NCBI GenBank assembly: GCA_049522755.1
Contig: JBEKNN010000096.1
Coordinates: 1-30,440, forward strand
Direction of reading: 5' to 3'
Source: PALSA-243 sp049522755
Lineage (GTDB): Bacteria; Acidobacteriota; Terriglobia; Bryobacterales; Bryobacteraceae
DNA: 30,440 nt
This document shows, in pieces, positions 21,701 to 30,440 of this stretch. Numbering within the stretch: position 1 is the first letter of the stretch; every line of letters starts with the position of its first letter. The notes under the pieces were generated by a model, which made no database searches, was not told the origin of the DNA, and saw only the letters and a program-made list of their open reading frames with translations. The translations under genes and the position numbers were made by a program.

Positions 21701-24560
21701 CTGGTTCGATTACGTGCGGCGGAACCTGCGCCTGCGGGGCTTTCGTCCCGAGCGCGAAGCCGAAATTGTGGAAGAAGTCGCCCGGCAACTGGAAGACGCC
21801 TACGCGGAAGCGCTGCGTCAAGGCTCGAGCCCCCGGCAAGCGCGCGCAACGGCCGAAGGCCACGTCGCCGATTGGAACGCGCTGGCGCGCGAGCTCGAAG
21901 AATCGCACCGCGGGAGGGAATCGAGTATGACCACTTTGCAAAACGCCGCCGAAGATCGCGATTTCCGCAACCGCGGAGCGCTGTCCGCGTTCACCGGCGT
22001 GCGCCAGGACATCCTCTACGGATTGCGCGTCCTGAAAAAGAGTCCCGGATTCACCGCCGTGGCGGTGCTTACGCTGGCGCTGTGTATCGGCGCCAACACC
22101 TCGATTTTCAGCGTCATGAATGCCGTCATGCTGAAATCGCTGCCGGTGCGCGACCCGCAGCACTTGCTGGTGTTCGAGTGGAGCGCGCGCCATTCTCCTA
22201 AGATCCAAAGTGGCAGCACCTACGGAGATTGCGATTCCAAGTTCGGCGGCGTGAACCCGCGCGGCTGCTCGCTCTCCAAGCCCTTCCTGGAGGACGTGCG
22301 CAAGCTGGGACTGTTTTCCGGCATGGCGGAGTTCGCCACAGCCTTTCGGATTACGGTAAGCGGCCACGGCGAAGCGCATCACGCCAACGTACAATACGTC
22401 AACGGCGACTATTTTCATACGCTCGGCGTAGGTGCGGCCGTGGGACGCGTGCTTACTCCCAACGACGATCTTCCGGGTGCACCCGCGGTGGTGGAGCTGC
22501 AGCACGGCTACTGGATGCGCGAATTCGGCGGCGATCCTTCGGCCGTGGGAAAAACCATCCATCTCAATGGACTGCCGTTTACTATCGTCGGCGTGGCGGA
22601 AGAGCGCTTCGCCTACCTCACGCCCGGCACGGTGCGCGATATCTCCATTCCCATGATCCAGCGCCGCTACTTGTGGCGCCAGTGGAGCCCCGCGCTCGAA
22701 GAGGCGGGCTTCTGGTGGATCGTGACGGCGGCGCGGCTGAAGCCCGGAGTTTCGCCGCAGTCCGCGCAGAGCCGGGTGAGCGCGCTGTTCGCCAATGAAC
22801 TCACGCATGGGGACAAGCCCATGGCGAAACCTGAGGACGCGCCGGCCATCGCTCTGCTTCCCGCGCAGACCGCTTTGTCCGGAATCCGCCGGCGGATGTC
22901 CACCATGTTGTATGTCCTGATGTTGGCGGCGGCGATCGTACTGGCCATCGGCTGCGCCAACGTGGCGGGACTGCAATTGGCGCGGGCCGGCGCGCGGCGG
23001 CGCGAGATCGCCATCCGGCAGGCGCTGGGGGCGGCTCGCGGCAGGCTGCTGCGCCAACTGCTCACCGAGAACATCACGCTGGCGCTGGCGGGCGCGGCGC
23101 TGGGAATTCTGCTGGCCGTGTGGAGTTCAAGCGCTTTACTGGCGTTCACCAACAGAAACGGCGGGCTCACGGCGGGGATTTCGGCGGACCTCGATTTACG
23201 CGTGCTGGCGTTCACCATCGGCGCCGCGCTGCTGACGGGCATCCTGTTCGGGCTGGCGCCGGCGCTCGGTTCGATGCGCGTCGATCTGACGCCCGTGTTG
23301 CGCTCCGGTCAAGACCGGGGGCATGGGCGAACCAGCCGGTTCAAGCTCGGAAACCTGCTGGTGGTGGCGCAGGTCGCGCTCACCATGGTGGTGCTGGTGG
23401 GCGCCGGACTACTGGTCCACACTCTGCAGAACTTGCGCAGCGTCGATCCCGGATTCGCTACCCAAAAGCTGCTGACCTTCAGAGTGGATGCCACCCTGAC
23501 CGGCTATCAAGGCGAACGCAGAGCACAGTTCTACGACGATTTGCAGCAGCGCTTCAGCGCCCTTCCCGGCGTGCTCTCCGCCAGCCATTCGGGGATGAAT
23601 TTGCTGAACGGAAGCCTTATGCAAACAGACTTTCACTTGGCGGGCACGGCCCCTAAAGCACGAACAGCGGCCGCTTATCTGCCGGTTGGCCCGGGATTTT
23701 TCGACACCATGAAAATTCCCATAGTCAAAGGCCGCATGTTCACCCCGGCGGAGTTCGCTCTGGTAGACAGAATCGAAGACGACCCGAAAGCCGACGCGAA
23801 AATCGTGACGCCAGTGATTGTCAACGAAGCGTTCGTCAAAGCGTATTTCACCACGGTGGATCCCATCGGCCAGACCATTGGCGCCGACGGCCCCGCGATA
23901 TCGGGCGATCCCGACACGGAGGAGAACGCAGGGTCGACGATCGTGGGTGTCGTGCGCGACGCCAAATACGCTAACCTGCGGCGCGAGGTCGATCCCACCG
24001 TATATGCGCCCAGCGGAGACGCAGACACGTTCGAACTTCGGACGGCGGGCGATCCGGAGTCGCTGATACCTGCGGTGCGCAACGCGGTCCGGCGAGCCGG
24101 TCCCGATCTGCCCATTGTCGACATGGAAACGCAGACTCAGCAGATTGAATCCACGCTATTCCAGGAACGCCTGATTGCGCGCCTTGCGAGCCTCTTCGGA
24201 TTGCTCTCCCTGCTGCTGGCTTCCATCGGGCTGTATGGACTGCTGGCGTACGAAGTGACCAACGGCACGCGTGAAATCGGCATCCGCATGGCGCTGGGCG
24301 CGCCGCTGCCGGACGTTCTGCGCGGAGTTGTGCGGCACGGCGTCGCGCTTACCGCGATTGGCGCCGCGATCGGCATCGCGGGTTCGCTGGCCGTGACGCG
24401 ATTGCTCGGCAGCATGCTTTTCGGTGTGAGACCGAGCGACCCGCTCACGCTGATCGGCGTAAGCTGCCTGCTGCTGATGGTGGCGCTGGCCGCCTGCTAC
24501 TTCCCCGCCCGGCGCGCCACGCGCGTCGATCCACTGGTGGCCCTTCGGCACGAACAATAA
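21693..24560 (+). CDS. ADOP-family ABC transporter permease
   Basis: A 955-aa 'acidobacterial duplicated orphan permease'. A cytoplasmic N-terminal extension (1-95, DWFDYVRRNLRLRGF...EIVEEVARQLEDAY) leads into two MacB/FtsX-like halves. Half 1 has TM near 122-145 (FTAVAVLTLALCIGANTSIFSVMNAV), a periplasmic MacB-type domain (about 150-400) and three helices with 'NVAGLQLARAGARRREIAIRQALGAARGRLLRQLLTE'. Half 2 repeats the plan, from 'LGNLLVVAQVALTMVVLVGAGLLVHTL' to 'GTREIGIRMALGAPLPDVLRGVVRHG' and 'YFPARRATRVDPLVALRHE'. No ATPase is encoded next to it, hence 'orphan'. ATG 21693 overlaps the PadR stop (ATGCCTGA), showing translational coupling. The substrate is unknown. Confidence 0.95.
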   Translation: MPDWFDYVRRNLRLRGFRPEREAEIVEEVARQLEDAYAEALRQGSSPRQARATAEGHVADWNALARELEESHRGRESSMTTLQNAAEDRDFRNRGALSAFTGVRQDILYGLRVLKKSPGFTAVAVLTLALCIGANTSIFSVMNAVMLKSLPVRDPQHLLVFEWSARHSPKIQSGSTYGDCDSKFGGVNPRGCSLSKPFLEDVRKLGLFSGMAEFATAFRITVSGHGEAHHANVQYVNGDYFHTLGVGAAVGRVLTPNDDLPGAPAVVELQHGYWMREFGGDPSAVGKTIHLNGLPFTIVGVAEERFAYLTPGTVRDISIPMIQRRYLWRQWSPALEEAGFWWIVTAARLKPGVSPQSAQSRVSALFANELTHGDKPMAKPEDAPAIALLPAQTALSGIRRRMSTMLYVLMLAAAIVLAIGCANVAGLQLARAGARRREIAIRQALGAARGRLLRQLLTENITLALAGAALGILLAVWSSSALLAFTNRNGGLTAGISADLDLRVLAFTIGAALLTGILFGLAPALGSMRVDLTPVLRSGQDRGHGRTSRFKLGNLLVVAQVALTMVVLVGAGLLVHTLQNLRSVDPGFATQKLLTFRVDATLTGYQGERRAQFYDDLQQRFSALPGVLSASHSGMNLLNGSLMQTDFHLAGTAPKARTAAAYLPVGPGFFDTMKIPIVKGRMFTPAEFALVDRIEDDPKADAKIVTPVIVNEAFVKAYFTTVDPIGQTIGADGPAISGDPDTEENAGSTIVGVVRDAKYANLRREVDPTVYAPSGDADTFELRTAGDPESLIPAVRNAVRRAGPDLPIVDMETQTQQIESTLFQERLIARLASLFGLLSLLLASIGLYGLLAYEVTNGTREIGIRMALGAPLPDVLRGVVRHGVALTAIGAAIGIAGSLAVTRLLGSMLFGVRPSDPLTLIGVSCLLLMVALAACYFPARRATRVDPLVALRHEQ

Positions 24561-25026
24561 CGGGCGCAGCTCACTGAAGTCGATTAGCGGTACTCGCTGG
24601 GAGCGGCGTCCCAGAAACTGTACGGCGCCCAAGCTTCAGAAGGCGCGTTCAAGAAAAATAAACTTCCAGGGTGAGGGGGGCGACGTGGCTCAGATAACGC
24701 CCTTAGCGCGCAAGGGGCCGTATCCGCCGGCTCTGAGCGTTTCTTGTCGGCGACTCGGAGATTGGTCAATCCCGTGAAGTCCGGCTCACGTCAACTGAAC
24801 GGAGAACGCCCTGGCCGCTGAAGTGTCGATTCCTGACCTTTGGTCTGGCGGGCTGGGTGAAGGGCATTGTCCGGGTCTGCGCGATCTAGCCGGAACCGCA
24901 GCTAGCGGCCGCGTTTGCACCATCCGGCGGTAATAGCAGTTGCTGGGCAGCTCGGCCGTCGCGCACTGTGTGACCATACGTTGTTAAGTTATTAGCTGTG
25001 AGTCAAGATCCAGCCCGCGAGGAAAC
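24561..25026. other. Gene-free stretch
   Basis: About 465 bases with only short, unconvincing frames. A GCTCAGA/TCTGAGC inverted repeat spans about 24688-24739. The right end carries the ribosome site (GCGAGGAAAC) of the broken RES gene. No RNA gene seen. Confidence 0.4.
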
Positions 25027-26093
25027 ATGACACCGAACATCGTCCCGGTTGCATGCTCCGCTTGCTTTTCTGATCGTGGTTTGCGCATAGACGCAGAGCG
25101 GAATGGCGTTTCGCTAGAGCTAGAGACACCGTGTCCAAATTGCGGTCAGGCTGAGGGGAAAAAGTTGGATGCTCAAGCGTTGGAGCGCATCGCTCATAAG
25201 TTCTTCGTTTGGGGATCATTGCGACGCTTTGACTATGGTTAGGCGCCCCGCATTCAGTTCAATCAGCACCAAAAGACTTCAATTGAGGTGTCACCGTGGC
25301 TCCTGCCGGACCTGAAGCTGTTCGAGCGGCTCCTCGGCGTTGGATTTTTTGAGTACGGGCCAAGGCTGTGGATGGTAGGAGAGGTGGCGCCGTTAAAGGC
25401 ATTGCAGGATTCAGATCAACGCCGAGCGGTTATTGACCGGATAATTCGCGAGTACCCGACGGTCAGCCTGACGCCAGAACATTTATTCTACCGGCTTCGC
25501 GTAAATCCAAGGGCAGGGGCCACCCTGTCCGAATACGACAGCCCGCCCAGCGAACTCCTGGGCAGGGGACGTCTCGATAGTACGGACTTCCCCGTACTTT
25601 ACGGCTCACCTGACTTGGAACTCTGTTTGCATGAATGCCGGGTCACGGCCGAGGACGAGCTGTACGCCGCCACGCTGGCGGCGAACGCGACCCTTCGACT
25701 ATTGGATTTGTCCGTTATCCTGGAAGAACAGTTGCCGATCACGGAATTTGAGAGCCTCGACATGGCAGTCCATATGCTCTTCTTAGCTGGCAAGCATGCT
25801 TATGGCATTACGCGGGAGGTTGCGAGGTAGCTTCACTTTGTGGCTTTAATGGGCTAGTATTCCCGTCGTATTTCACCTATTTGCGCAGGGGCAATATGCC
25901 CTTTCAGACAGTGCTGGGCATTTCCCATCGCCGAATCCCGCAGTTCAGAGCCTATGAGCAGGAGAGATCCGTTCAAAACCTTGCGATCTTTGGCCGCCCA
26001 ATCCGGGATGGGTTCGTCTCAGTCAAAAGCATAGACAAGGTAATTTTGCGCAGCGTCGGGTACGACTTTCATTTCGGCCCGGTCTTCGAGTGA
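25027..26093 (+). pseudogene. Broken RES-domain NAD+ phosphorylase-type toxin gene
   Basis: Three open pieces together encode one RES-type protein of about 355 residues. The N-terminal piece (25027-25242) has a zinc ribbon (CSACFSDRGL, CPNC) and the start of a HEPN/RES N-terminal domain. An in-frame TAG at 25240-25242 interrupts it, and the same frame continues (APRIQFNQHQ...). The RES domain follows: 'EHLFYRLRVNP', 'YDSPPSELLGRGRLDSTDFPVLYGSPDLELCLHECR' and 'ITEFESLDMAVHMLFLAGKHAYGITREVAR'. At 25828 a one-base loss shifts frame and creates a second TAG. The other frame then gives 'SLCGFNGLVFPSYFTYLRRGNMPFQTVLG' to the natural end at 26093. RES toxins deplete NAD+. No Xre-type antitoxin is adjacent. 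The start follows GCGAGG. Confidence 0.82.
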
Positions 26094-26229
26094 GGATTCT
26101 TTGCCCCTTTGGAGTGAGACGGCTGATCGGGTGCTTGACAACCGGCAGCGACGGCGTGGTTCTCGCGGTGCCAACCTTGCGCTCTAGCCTAGCGCCCGGC
26201 CCGATTCCGCCCGAATCGTCCCCCACTGG

Positions 26230-26676
26230 CTAGGCGGGCGTCAATAATTCCAAAGCCAAACCCGGCCACCGGCCCATACCGCGATCGAAGGTGATCAGTC
26301 GGAAATCTGCATCCATCGCGAACGCGGCCAGATATGCGTCGGTCCAGGTGCTGCCGCTTGCCGCGCGGATGCTCATCAAGGAAATCCAGGCGCTCTCGAT
26401 GTTCTGAGGTTCCGGCGCGAGCCGTACCCGCTCATCGGTAATAAGCTGACGGTAGACGCCGATCGCCTCGACCGGACGCAGAATATCTTCACCCATCACC
26501 TTTGGGTTTGTCAGCCGGCGGAGGAACGCCATCTGAGTGACGCGGCAGAAACAGACCGGAACGAAAACAGAATCGAACCACTGGCGGGCAGTCGCATGAT
26601 GTTCGTGCCGGTCGGCCACGATTGCGATCCAGACGTTAACGTCAGGAAGGCATTTGGCGTCAGCCGACAATATCAT
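26230..26676 (-). CDS. VapC-like PIN-domain toxin
   Basis: A 148-aa PIN-domain ribonuclease, likely the toxin of a type II pair. Metal-binding acidic residues are Asp12 (LPDVNVW), Asp113 (WTDAYLAAFA) and Asp131 (ITFDRG). The family's central segment 'CFCRVTQMAFLRRLTNPKVMG' replaces the usual conserved Glu with Gln, as far as I recall a normal feature of this VapC subgroup. VapC toxins cut tRNA or rRNA. I chose ATG 26676, which overlaps the antitoxin by 17 bases. The frame is open to 26745, but that part duplicates the antitoxin's coding region. All key residues are present, so it appears intact. Confidence 0.85.
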   Translation of the reverse strand: MILSADAKCLPDVNVWIAIVADRHEHHATARQWFDSVFVPVCFCRVTQMAFLRRLTNPKVMGEDILRPVEAIGVYRQLITDERVRLAPEPQNIESAWISLMSIRAASGSTWTDAYLAAFAMDADFRLITFDRGMGRWPGLALELLTPA

Positions 26677-26893
26677 CGATCTCGGCGTTAGTGAGCGAGT
26701 GTAAGGAACCCGGACGACTCGACCGGATGAGTGGTAGGGACACACGGCCCTTCAAACCAACGGGCATAGGTCCGTCTGCGATTTCTTTATTGATCGCTTC
26801 GACGATTACAGCTTGAACGCTCGTCCCCCGCTGCTCGGCGCGGGCTTGCAGGATCTGGTATACCGGCTCGGGTAGTTCGATCATCGCCCTCAT
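26660..26893 (-). CDS. VapB-like ribbon-helix-helix antitoxin
   Basis: A 77-aa protein with an N-terminal ribbon-helix-helix-type motif (MIELPEPVYQILQARAEQRGTSVQAVIVEAINKEI). It has a C-terminal tail (VSLPLIRSSRPGSLHSLTNAEIDDIVG) of the sort that wraps around a PIN toxin. It precedes and overlaps the toxin gene, the usual antitoxin-first order, and probably represses the operon. ATG 26893 or ATG 26884 may be the start; neither has a strong ribosome site. The frame is open to 27058, but the extra part looks non-coding. Confidence 0.75.
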   Translation of the reverse strand: MRAMIELPEPVYQILQARAEQRGTSVQAVIVEAINKEIADGPMPVGLKGRVSLPLIRSSRPGSLHSLTNAEIDDIVG

Positions 26894-27743
26894 GTCCAAT
26901 AGTGTCGCACGTACCGGCCTGATTCTGGGGGCTGCGGCCCCTCCAAAACGCCGACTCGCTGACGTGTATGTGGGGTAGCGGGCACCAAGGGTCCCGCTCT
27001 GGTAGATGACCAGTTCCCACTGACGACTCTTGTCGGGAACAGCCTTGACCGCCAGCAATCAGCCACGAGGGCTCCAACGTTCCGGGCTGTATCCACCCTC
27101 CCTCGGGGATATTTCGGTGCGTGAGACCGGCCTTGTTTTAATGCCTATGGTCGGCACGCTGAGAGTACGCGATTTGCGAGACAGTTCTTCAACTATGTCA
27201 TGGGAACGCGCATCGGCTCGACGCGGAACACAAGCGAGCCATCGCACGAGCGTGCCGTATGTGCGTCATGACTTAGTGCGCCGGCTTAGTGCGTCGCCTC
27301 ACGCCGCCTCACTAATGTCCGGGTTATTTCGTGATCCATTCCCGCGTGTGGGCCTTCTGCCACCCAGGACGCAATTCAGTTATGCTTACACGTTTTCCGC
27401 CGGAATAGGGCGGCTTTCCGCCTTAACCCTCATCTCTGCGTTCACTTTATTCCGGCAATGATACCGGGAAACCGCCGGTCTCTCCGCGTCAATATCTCTC
27501 CGGGAAAAATCAGTCACAGGCTGTATCCTAATGAAAACAAGCATCAAACTCAGAATGCCCTTTTTCCCTTCCTGTATAATAGATTTAGGGACTCTCGATT
27601 CACCCTAATGTGCCGCTTGCGGCGACACTCCCGCAGGGTTCCCATCTACTCTCGTGCCGGACTCTTGCGCCCGCGGCTCGTCTCTACCTTGCCGTTTGCC
27701 GCGCCTCAGATCTTTGACAACTGAATAAAATCGACATCAGCGA

Positions 27744-27770
27744 GTGGGGCGGGCCCATGGCCTGCCCTGC
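27744..27770 (+). repeat. Family-2 palindromic element
   Basis: Begins GAGTGGGGCGGGCC, with arms GGGCGGGCC and GGCCTGCCC around a CAT loop, pairing apart from one G-T. Confidence 0.55.
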
Positions 27771-28010
27771 TTCAAAAGCAAGCCTGCTCCCGGCCAAGCG
27801 ACTGTTTACGCGGACAACTACTTGTCCTTCCAATGAACTTTGTTATTGTTCGTTAACCGGCGGGTGAACCCTTGGAACGGGCGGTCCCATACATCGAACG
27901 CGCTTTTCCCTCAAAAGGTCAAATTTCCAAACGAACCTAATCCCACAATCGGACAGTCACCCGCGACCACAGAAATAATTACAGAGGTGGGTCCGGATTG
28001 CCGTCGCGAC

Positions 28011-28039
28011 CGGCAGCCATGATTGTCTGCCCCACAATC
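28011..28039 (-). repeat. Family-2 palindromic element, reverse orientation
   Basis: Read on the minus strand it gives GTGGGGCAGACAATCATGGC, matching the element at 14778 (GTGGGGCGGGCAATCATGCC) at 17 of 20 bases. On the plus strand it also shows GATTGT/ACAATC arms. Confidence 0.6.
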
Positions 28040-28205
28040 GTGCTTGACCATGAGATTCGCTAAATACCGAAGACCGCGTGCTAACGGGGCGTGCTTTGGG
28101 CCCGGCTCCGATCAGAGCAGCGACCGTCGGAAGAGAGCGTTAGCCGAAAGCCGGCTCCTCCAGATCGGTTGATAAAGCACCCCGTTGTCTCGCTCGTTCC
28201 CAGGC

Positions 28206-30440
28206 TCATTCCTCGCGAAGCGCGATCGTCGGATCCACTCCTGCGGCCCGCGAGGCGGGAAAGTATCCGGCCGCGCCCGCGACTGCCAGCAGTATCAGCG
28301 AAACGCAGACGAACACTGCCGGGTCCGTCGGCGTGGTTTCGTAAAGCTCAGATCGGATCAATCGCGTAAGCGCCGCTGCGCCTGCGATGCCGAGCACAAC
28401 GCCGGCGAGCACCATCGCCAGCCCTTCGCGCAGCACCAACCCCAACACCTGCCTCCCTGTTGCTCCGAGCGCGATGCGGATCCCCACCTCGCGGGTCCGC
28501 TGTGCTACCGAATACGACATCACCCCGTAAATTCCAGCGATGGCGAGCGCTAGCGCCAGCGCCGCGAAGGCCGCCAACAGCACGGTATAAAAGCGCGGCT
28601 GCGCGACCGTATCCGCCACCAGGTCCGCCATAGGCTTAATCTCGCCGATCGGCTGGTTCGGATAGAGCGTGCGGATCTGGCTGCGAATCGCCGGCCCTAG
28701 CGCGGACGAATCGCGAATGGAGCGGATCGCGATCGCCGTTCCGAACGCAGGACCAAGATACTGCCGATATGGCCGGTAGAGTTCGGGCTGGAGCCGGTCC
28801 GTCAGCTTGCGATGGTGAATCGCCGCCACCACGCCCACCACTTCGTACCACGGTCCCCGCGGTGCGCCGGACATGTTTACGCGTTTGCCGATCGGATTAC
28901 CGTTTGGCCAGTAGCGGCGCGCGATCACGTCATTCACAATCGCGACCTGCGGCGCGCTGGCCGTATCCGCGTCGTTGAACGCGCGCCCGGCTCGCAGCGG
29001 AATCCCTAACGCGCGAAAAAAATCCGGACTCACCGCGCACAGTTGCGCCCCATGGTCCTGTTGAGGATTCGGATCGCCCTCGAACCCTACCTCCGTATGC
29101 ACCTCAATCGCCCCCAGTGGAAGCACCGTTCCTGCCCCAGCGGCGATCACGCCCGGAAGCGCGCGAAAGTGATTGACAAGGTCTCCATATTCGGCCGCTT
29201 GCCGCGTCTCAACTTCTAATCGCGACGCGAAGCTGGTGATGCCGCTCAGAAAGCTTGGCATCGGGACCTGAACGGTGAGGACGTTCTCCGCGCGAAATCC
29301 CGGCTGGATTTCCATCAATCGCGCAAAGCTGCGAATCATCAACCCGGCGCCGATCAGCAATATCAGCGACAACGCCGTTTCGGCGACAATCAGCACTCCG
29401 CGCGAGCCGAACCGCCGCGGGCCCCGTAGCTCGCGGTTGAGATTGGTCCGCGATAGCTGAACCGCCGGAGCCAGGCCGAAGATAAGGCTCGCGAGCAGCG
29501 CGACCGCCAACGCGAACCCGAACACTCTCCCGTCGAATCCCGGGTATTCCAGAGGCGCCAGCGGGGCGTGCACTGGAAACGAATGCATCAGCGCCCTGGC
29601 GCCCCAGGACGCAAGAACCATTCCTAGCGCCGCGCCTAAGCCGGCGAGCAGAAGGCTTTCCGTCAGCAGTTGCCGGGTGATTCGCGCCCTGCCGGCCCCC
29701 AACGCGATTCGCACGGCAAATTCCCGTTTGCGGGCCGCAGCGCGCGCCAGCAGCAGGTTCGCGACGTTCAGACACGCAATCAACAGCACGAATCCGACCC
29801 CGGCCAGCAGCGTCAATAATCCCGTCCGGTACTGATCGCGTGACCCGAGCTTAGTGGGACCGATTCTTGGATGCCAGTCCTTTTCCGTCTCGGGAAACTG
29901 CGCGGCGATGCCGTGCGCGAACGCCTCCAGCTCGGCTTGCGCCTGTGCGAGAGTCGCGCCCGCGCGCAGTCTTGCGTAGATTACGGCATTGTGATCCCGG
30001 CGATTCGCCAGCTCCGCTCCCGAAAAAGTCCAGGGGGTCCAGATGTCATATACCGATACTGGAAACTGGAACTGCGGCGGCATCACGCCGACGATCGTAT
30101 AGTCCTCTTCGTCGAGATGGATGGTGCGCCCCACCACGCGAGGGTCGCTCAAATAGCGCCGCGTCCAAAGCCGGTTCGAAAGCAATACGACCCGCGGCGC
30201 TCCCGGACGATAATCTTCCGGTCCCAATGCGCGTCCCAACTGAGGCGAAACGCCGAGCAAGGGCATCGTTTCCGCCGAGAGTGCGCGTCCATAAATCCGC
30301 TCCGCGTCACCCCAACGATCCGTCAGCGTGGCCGACCGGAAGCGGTCCACGGAAAGCTGCCGGAACGCGCCGGATCGTTCCCGGAGAGCCGCGAAGGCAG
30401 CCAGCGACGCGCCTTCCGCCTTCGAATCCACCGAGACGAT
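28206..30440 (-). CDS. ADOP-family ABC transporter permease, partial (5' end beyond window)
   Basis: The C-terminal 744 residues of a second ADOP permease; the frame stays open to the last base, so the N-terminus lies beyond the right edge. Visible parts are a MacB-type periplasmic domain ('LLGVSPQLGRALGPEDYRPGAPRVVLLSNRLWTRRY', 'YTIVGVMPPQF'), the helix set 'LLTLLAGVGFVLLIACLNVANLLLARAAARKREFAVRIALGAGRARITRQLLTESLLLAGLG', a second periplasmic domain, and the closing helices ending in 'YFPASRAAGVDPTIALREE'. The 'RxREFAVRIALGAGRxRI' and 'REVGIRIALGATGRQVL' coupling segments mark the duplicated halves. It is not adjacent to a PadR gene within the window; one may lie upstream beyond the edge. 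Confidence 0.93.
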   Translation of the reverse strand: MVSVDSKAEGASLAAFAALRERSGAFRQLSVDRFRSATLTDRWGDAERIYGRALSAETMPLLGVSPQLGRALGPEDYRPGAPRVVLLSNRLWTRRYLSDPRVVGRTIHLDEEDYTIVGVMPPQFQFPVSVYDIWTPWTFSGAELANRRDHNAVIYARLRAGATLAQAQAELEAFAHGIAAQFPETEKDWHPRIGPTKLGSRDQYRTGLLTLLAGVGFVLLIACLNVANLLLARAAARKREFAVRIALGAGRARITRQLLTESLLLAGLGAALGMVLASWGARALMHSFPVHAPLAPLEYPGFDGRVFGFALAVALLASLIFGLAPAVQLSRTNLNRELRGPRRFGSRGVLIVAETALSLILLIGAGLMIRSFARLMEIQPGFRAENVLTVQVPMPSFLSGITSFASRLEVETRQAAEYGDLVNHFRALPGVIAAGAGTVLPLGAIEVHTEVGFEGDPNPQQDHGAQLCAVSPDFFRALGIPLRAGRAFNDADTASAPQVAIVNDVIARRYWPNGNPIGKRVNMSGAPRGPWYEVVGVVAAIHHRKLTDRLQPELYRPYRQYLGPAFGTAIAIRSIRDSSALGPAIRSQIRTLYPNQPIGEIKPMADLVADTVAQPRFYTVLLAAFAALALALAIAGIYGVMSYSVAQRTREVGIRIALGATGRQVLGLVLREGLAMVLAGVVLGIAGAAALTRLIRSELYETTPTDPAVFVCVSLILLAVAGAAGYFPASRAAGVDPTIALREE

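Larger units (their letters stand above)
26894..28205. other. Long gene-free stretch
   Basis: About 1.3 kb with no supported gene. The largest frame (27030-27461, plus) lacks a good start and domain. A TATAAT at 27575 has no matching -35. It contains the two family-2 elements listed separately, a short repeated CTTAGTGCG, and AT-richer parts near 27480-27600. It may be debris of an accessory region; no CRISPR array or tRNA was seen. Confidence 0.45.

Noticed and set aside
27030..27461. 143-aa plus-strand frame
   Set aside because: No ribosome site, no domain and Arg/Ser-rich chance composition; it overlaps sequence upstream of the antitoxin.
26894..28205. CRISPR array or tRNA in the long gene-free stretch
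   Set aside because: No regularly spaced repeats and no cloverleaf or T-loop signature could be found by eye.

Overview
The window looks like a chromosomal segment of an Acidobacteriota member, most likely the Bryobacteraceae / Candidatus Solibacter group. This is inference from content. It holds a PadR regulator overlapping a large 'acidobacterial duplicated orphan permease' (ADOP), a second ADOP cut by the right edge, an ECF sigma factor overlapping a Ser/Thr kinase-TPR protein, a HAF-repeat secreted protein, a GMC oxidoreductase with its Tat-type small subunit, generally high GC, and many dispersed palindromic elements.

Layout. 1-1.7 kb: a small KGG-like protein, then a lower-GC patch with a candidate two-helix membrane ORF (-) diverging from a membrane-anchored protein (+), with a seven-G run between them. 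1.7-3.0 kb: a GAF-domain protein (-), a C-rich gene-free stretch and a tiny membrane protein (-). 3.0-7.3 kb: a proteostasis run, hsp20, clpB, htpX, behind a good sigma70-type promoter. 7.4-10.1 kb: an RlmI-like rRNA methyltransferase, a CsbD-like protein and two tandem secreted Spy/CpxP-like proteins. 10.2-11.5 kb (-): a 66-aa protein followed by a Cache-HAMP sensor with no output domain. 11.7-14.7 kb: a secreted S10 carboxypeptidase converging on a HAF-repeat protein. 14.9-18.6 kb: ECF sigma factor overlapping the kinase-TPR gene. 18.65-20.9 kb (-): Tat-signal gluconate-2-dehydrogenase-type small subunit, then its GMC flavoprotein. 21.3-24.6 kb: PadR and ADOP behind a promoter with an embedded palindromic operator. 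24.6-28.2 kb: a degraded accessory patch with a broken RES-domain gene, a VapBC-like pair and over 1.3 kb without a supported gene. 28.2 kb to the edge: a second ADOP, partial.

The most notable feature is the set of palindromic elements. Two families recur between genes. One family-1 copy is flanked by near-identical 25-bp direct repeats at the end of hsp20, and its stem differs from the other copies by paired changes. A related 50-bp palindrome lies in frame inside the kinase gene, between the kinase domain and the membrane helix. No complete, clearly new defence or biosynthetic system was found. Candidates for follow-up are the in-gene palindrome, the 66-aa/Cache-HAMP pair, the G-run locus and the RES pseudogene. 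All functional calls come from reading motifs by eye; no database search was run.
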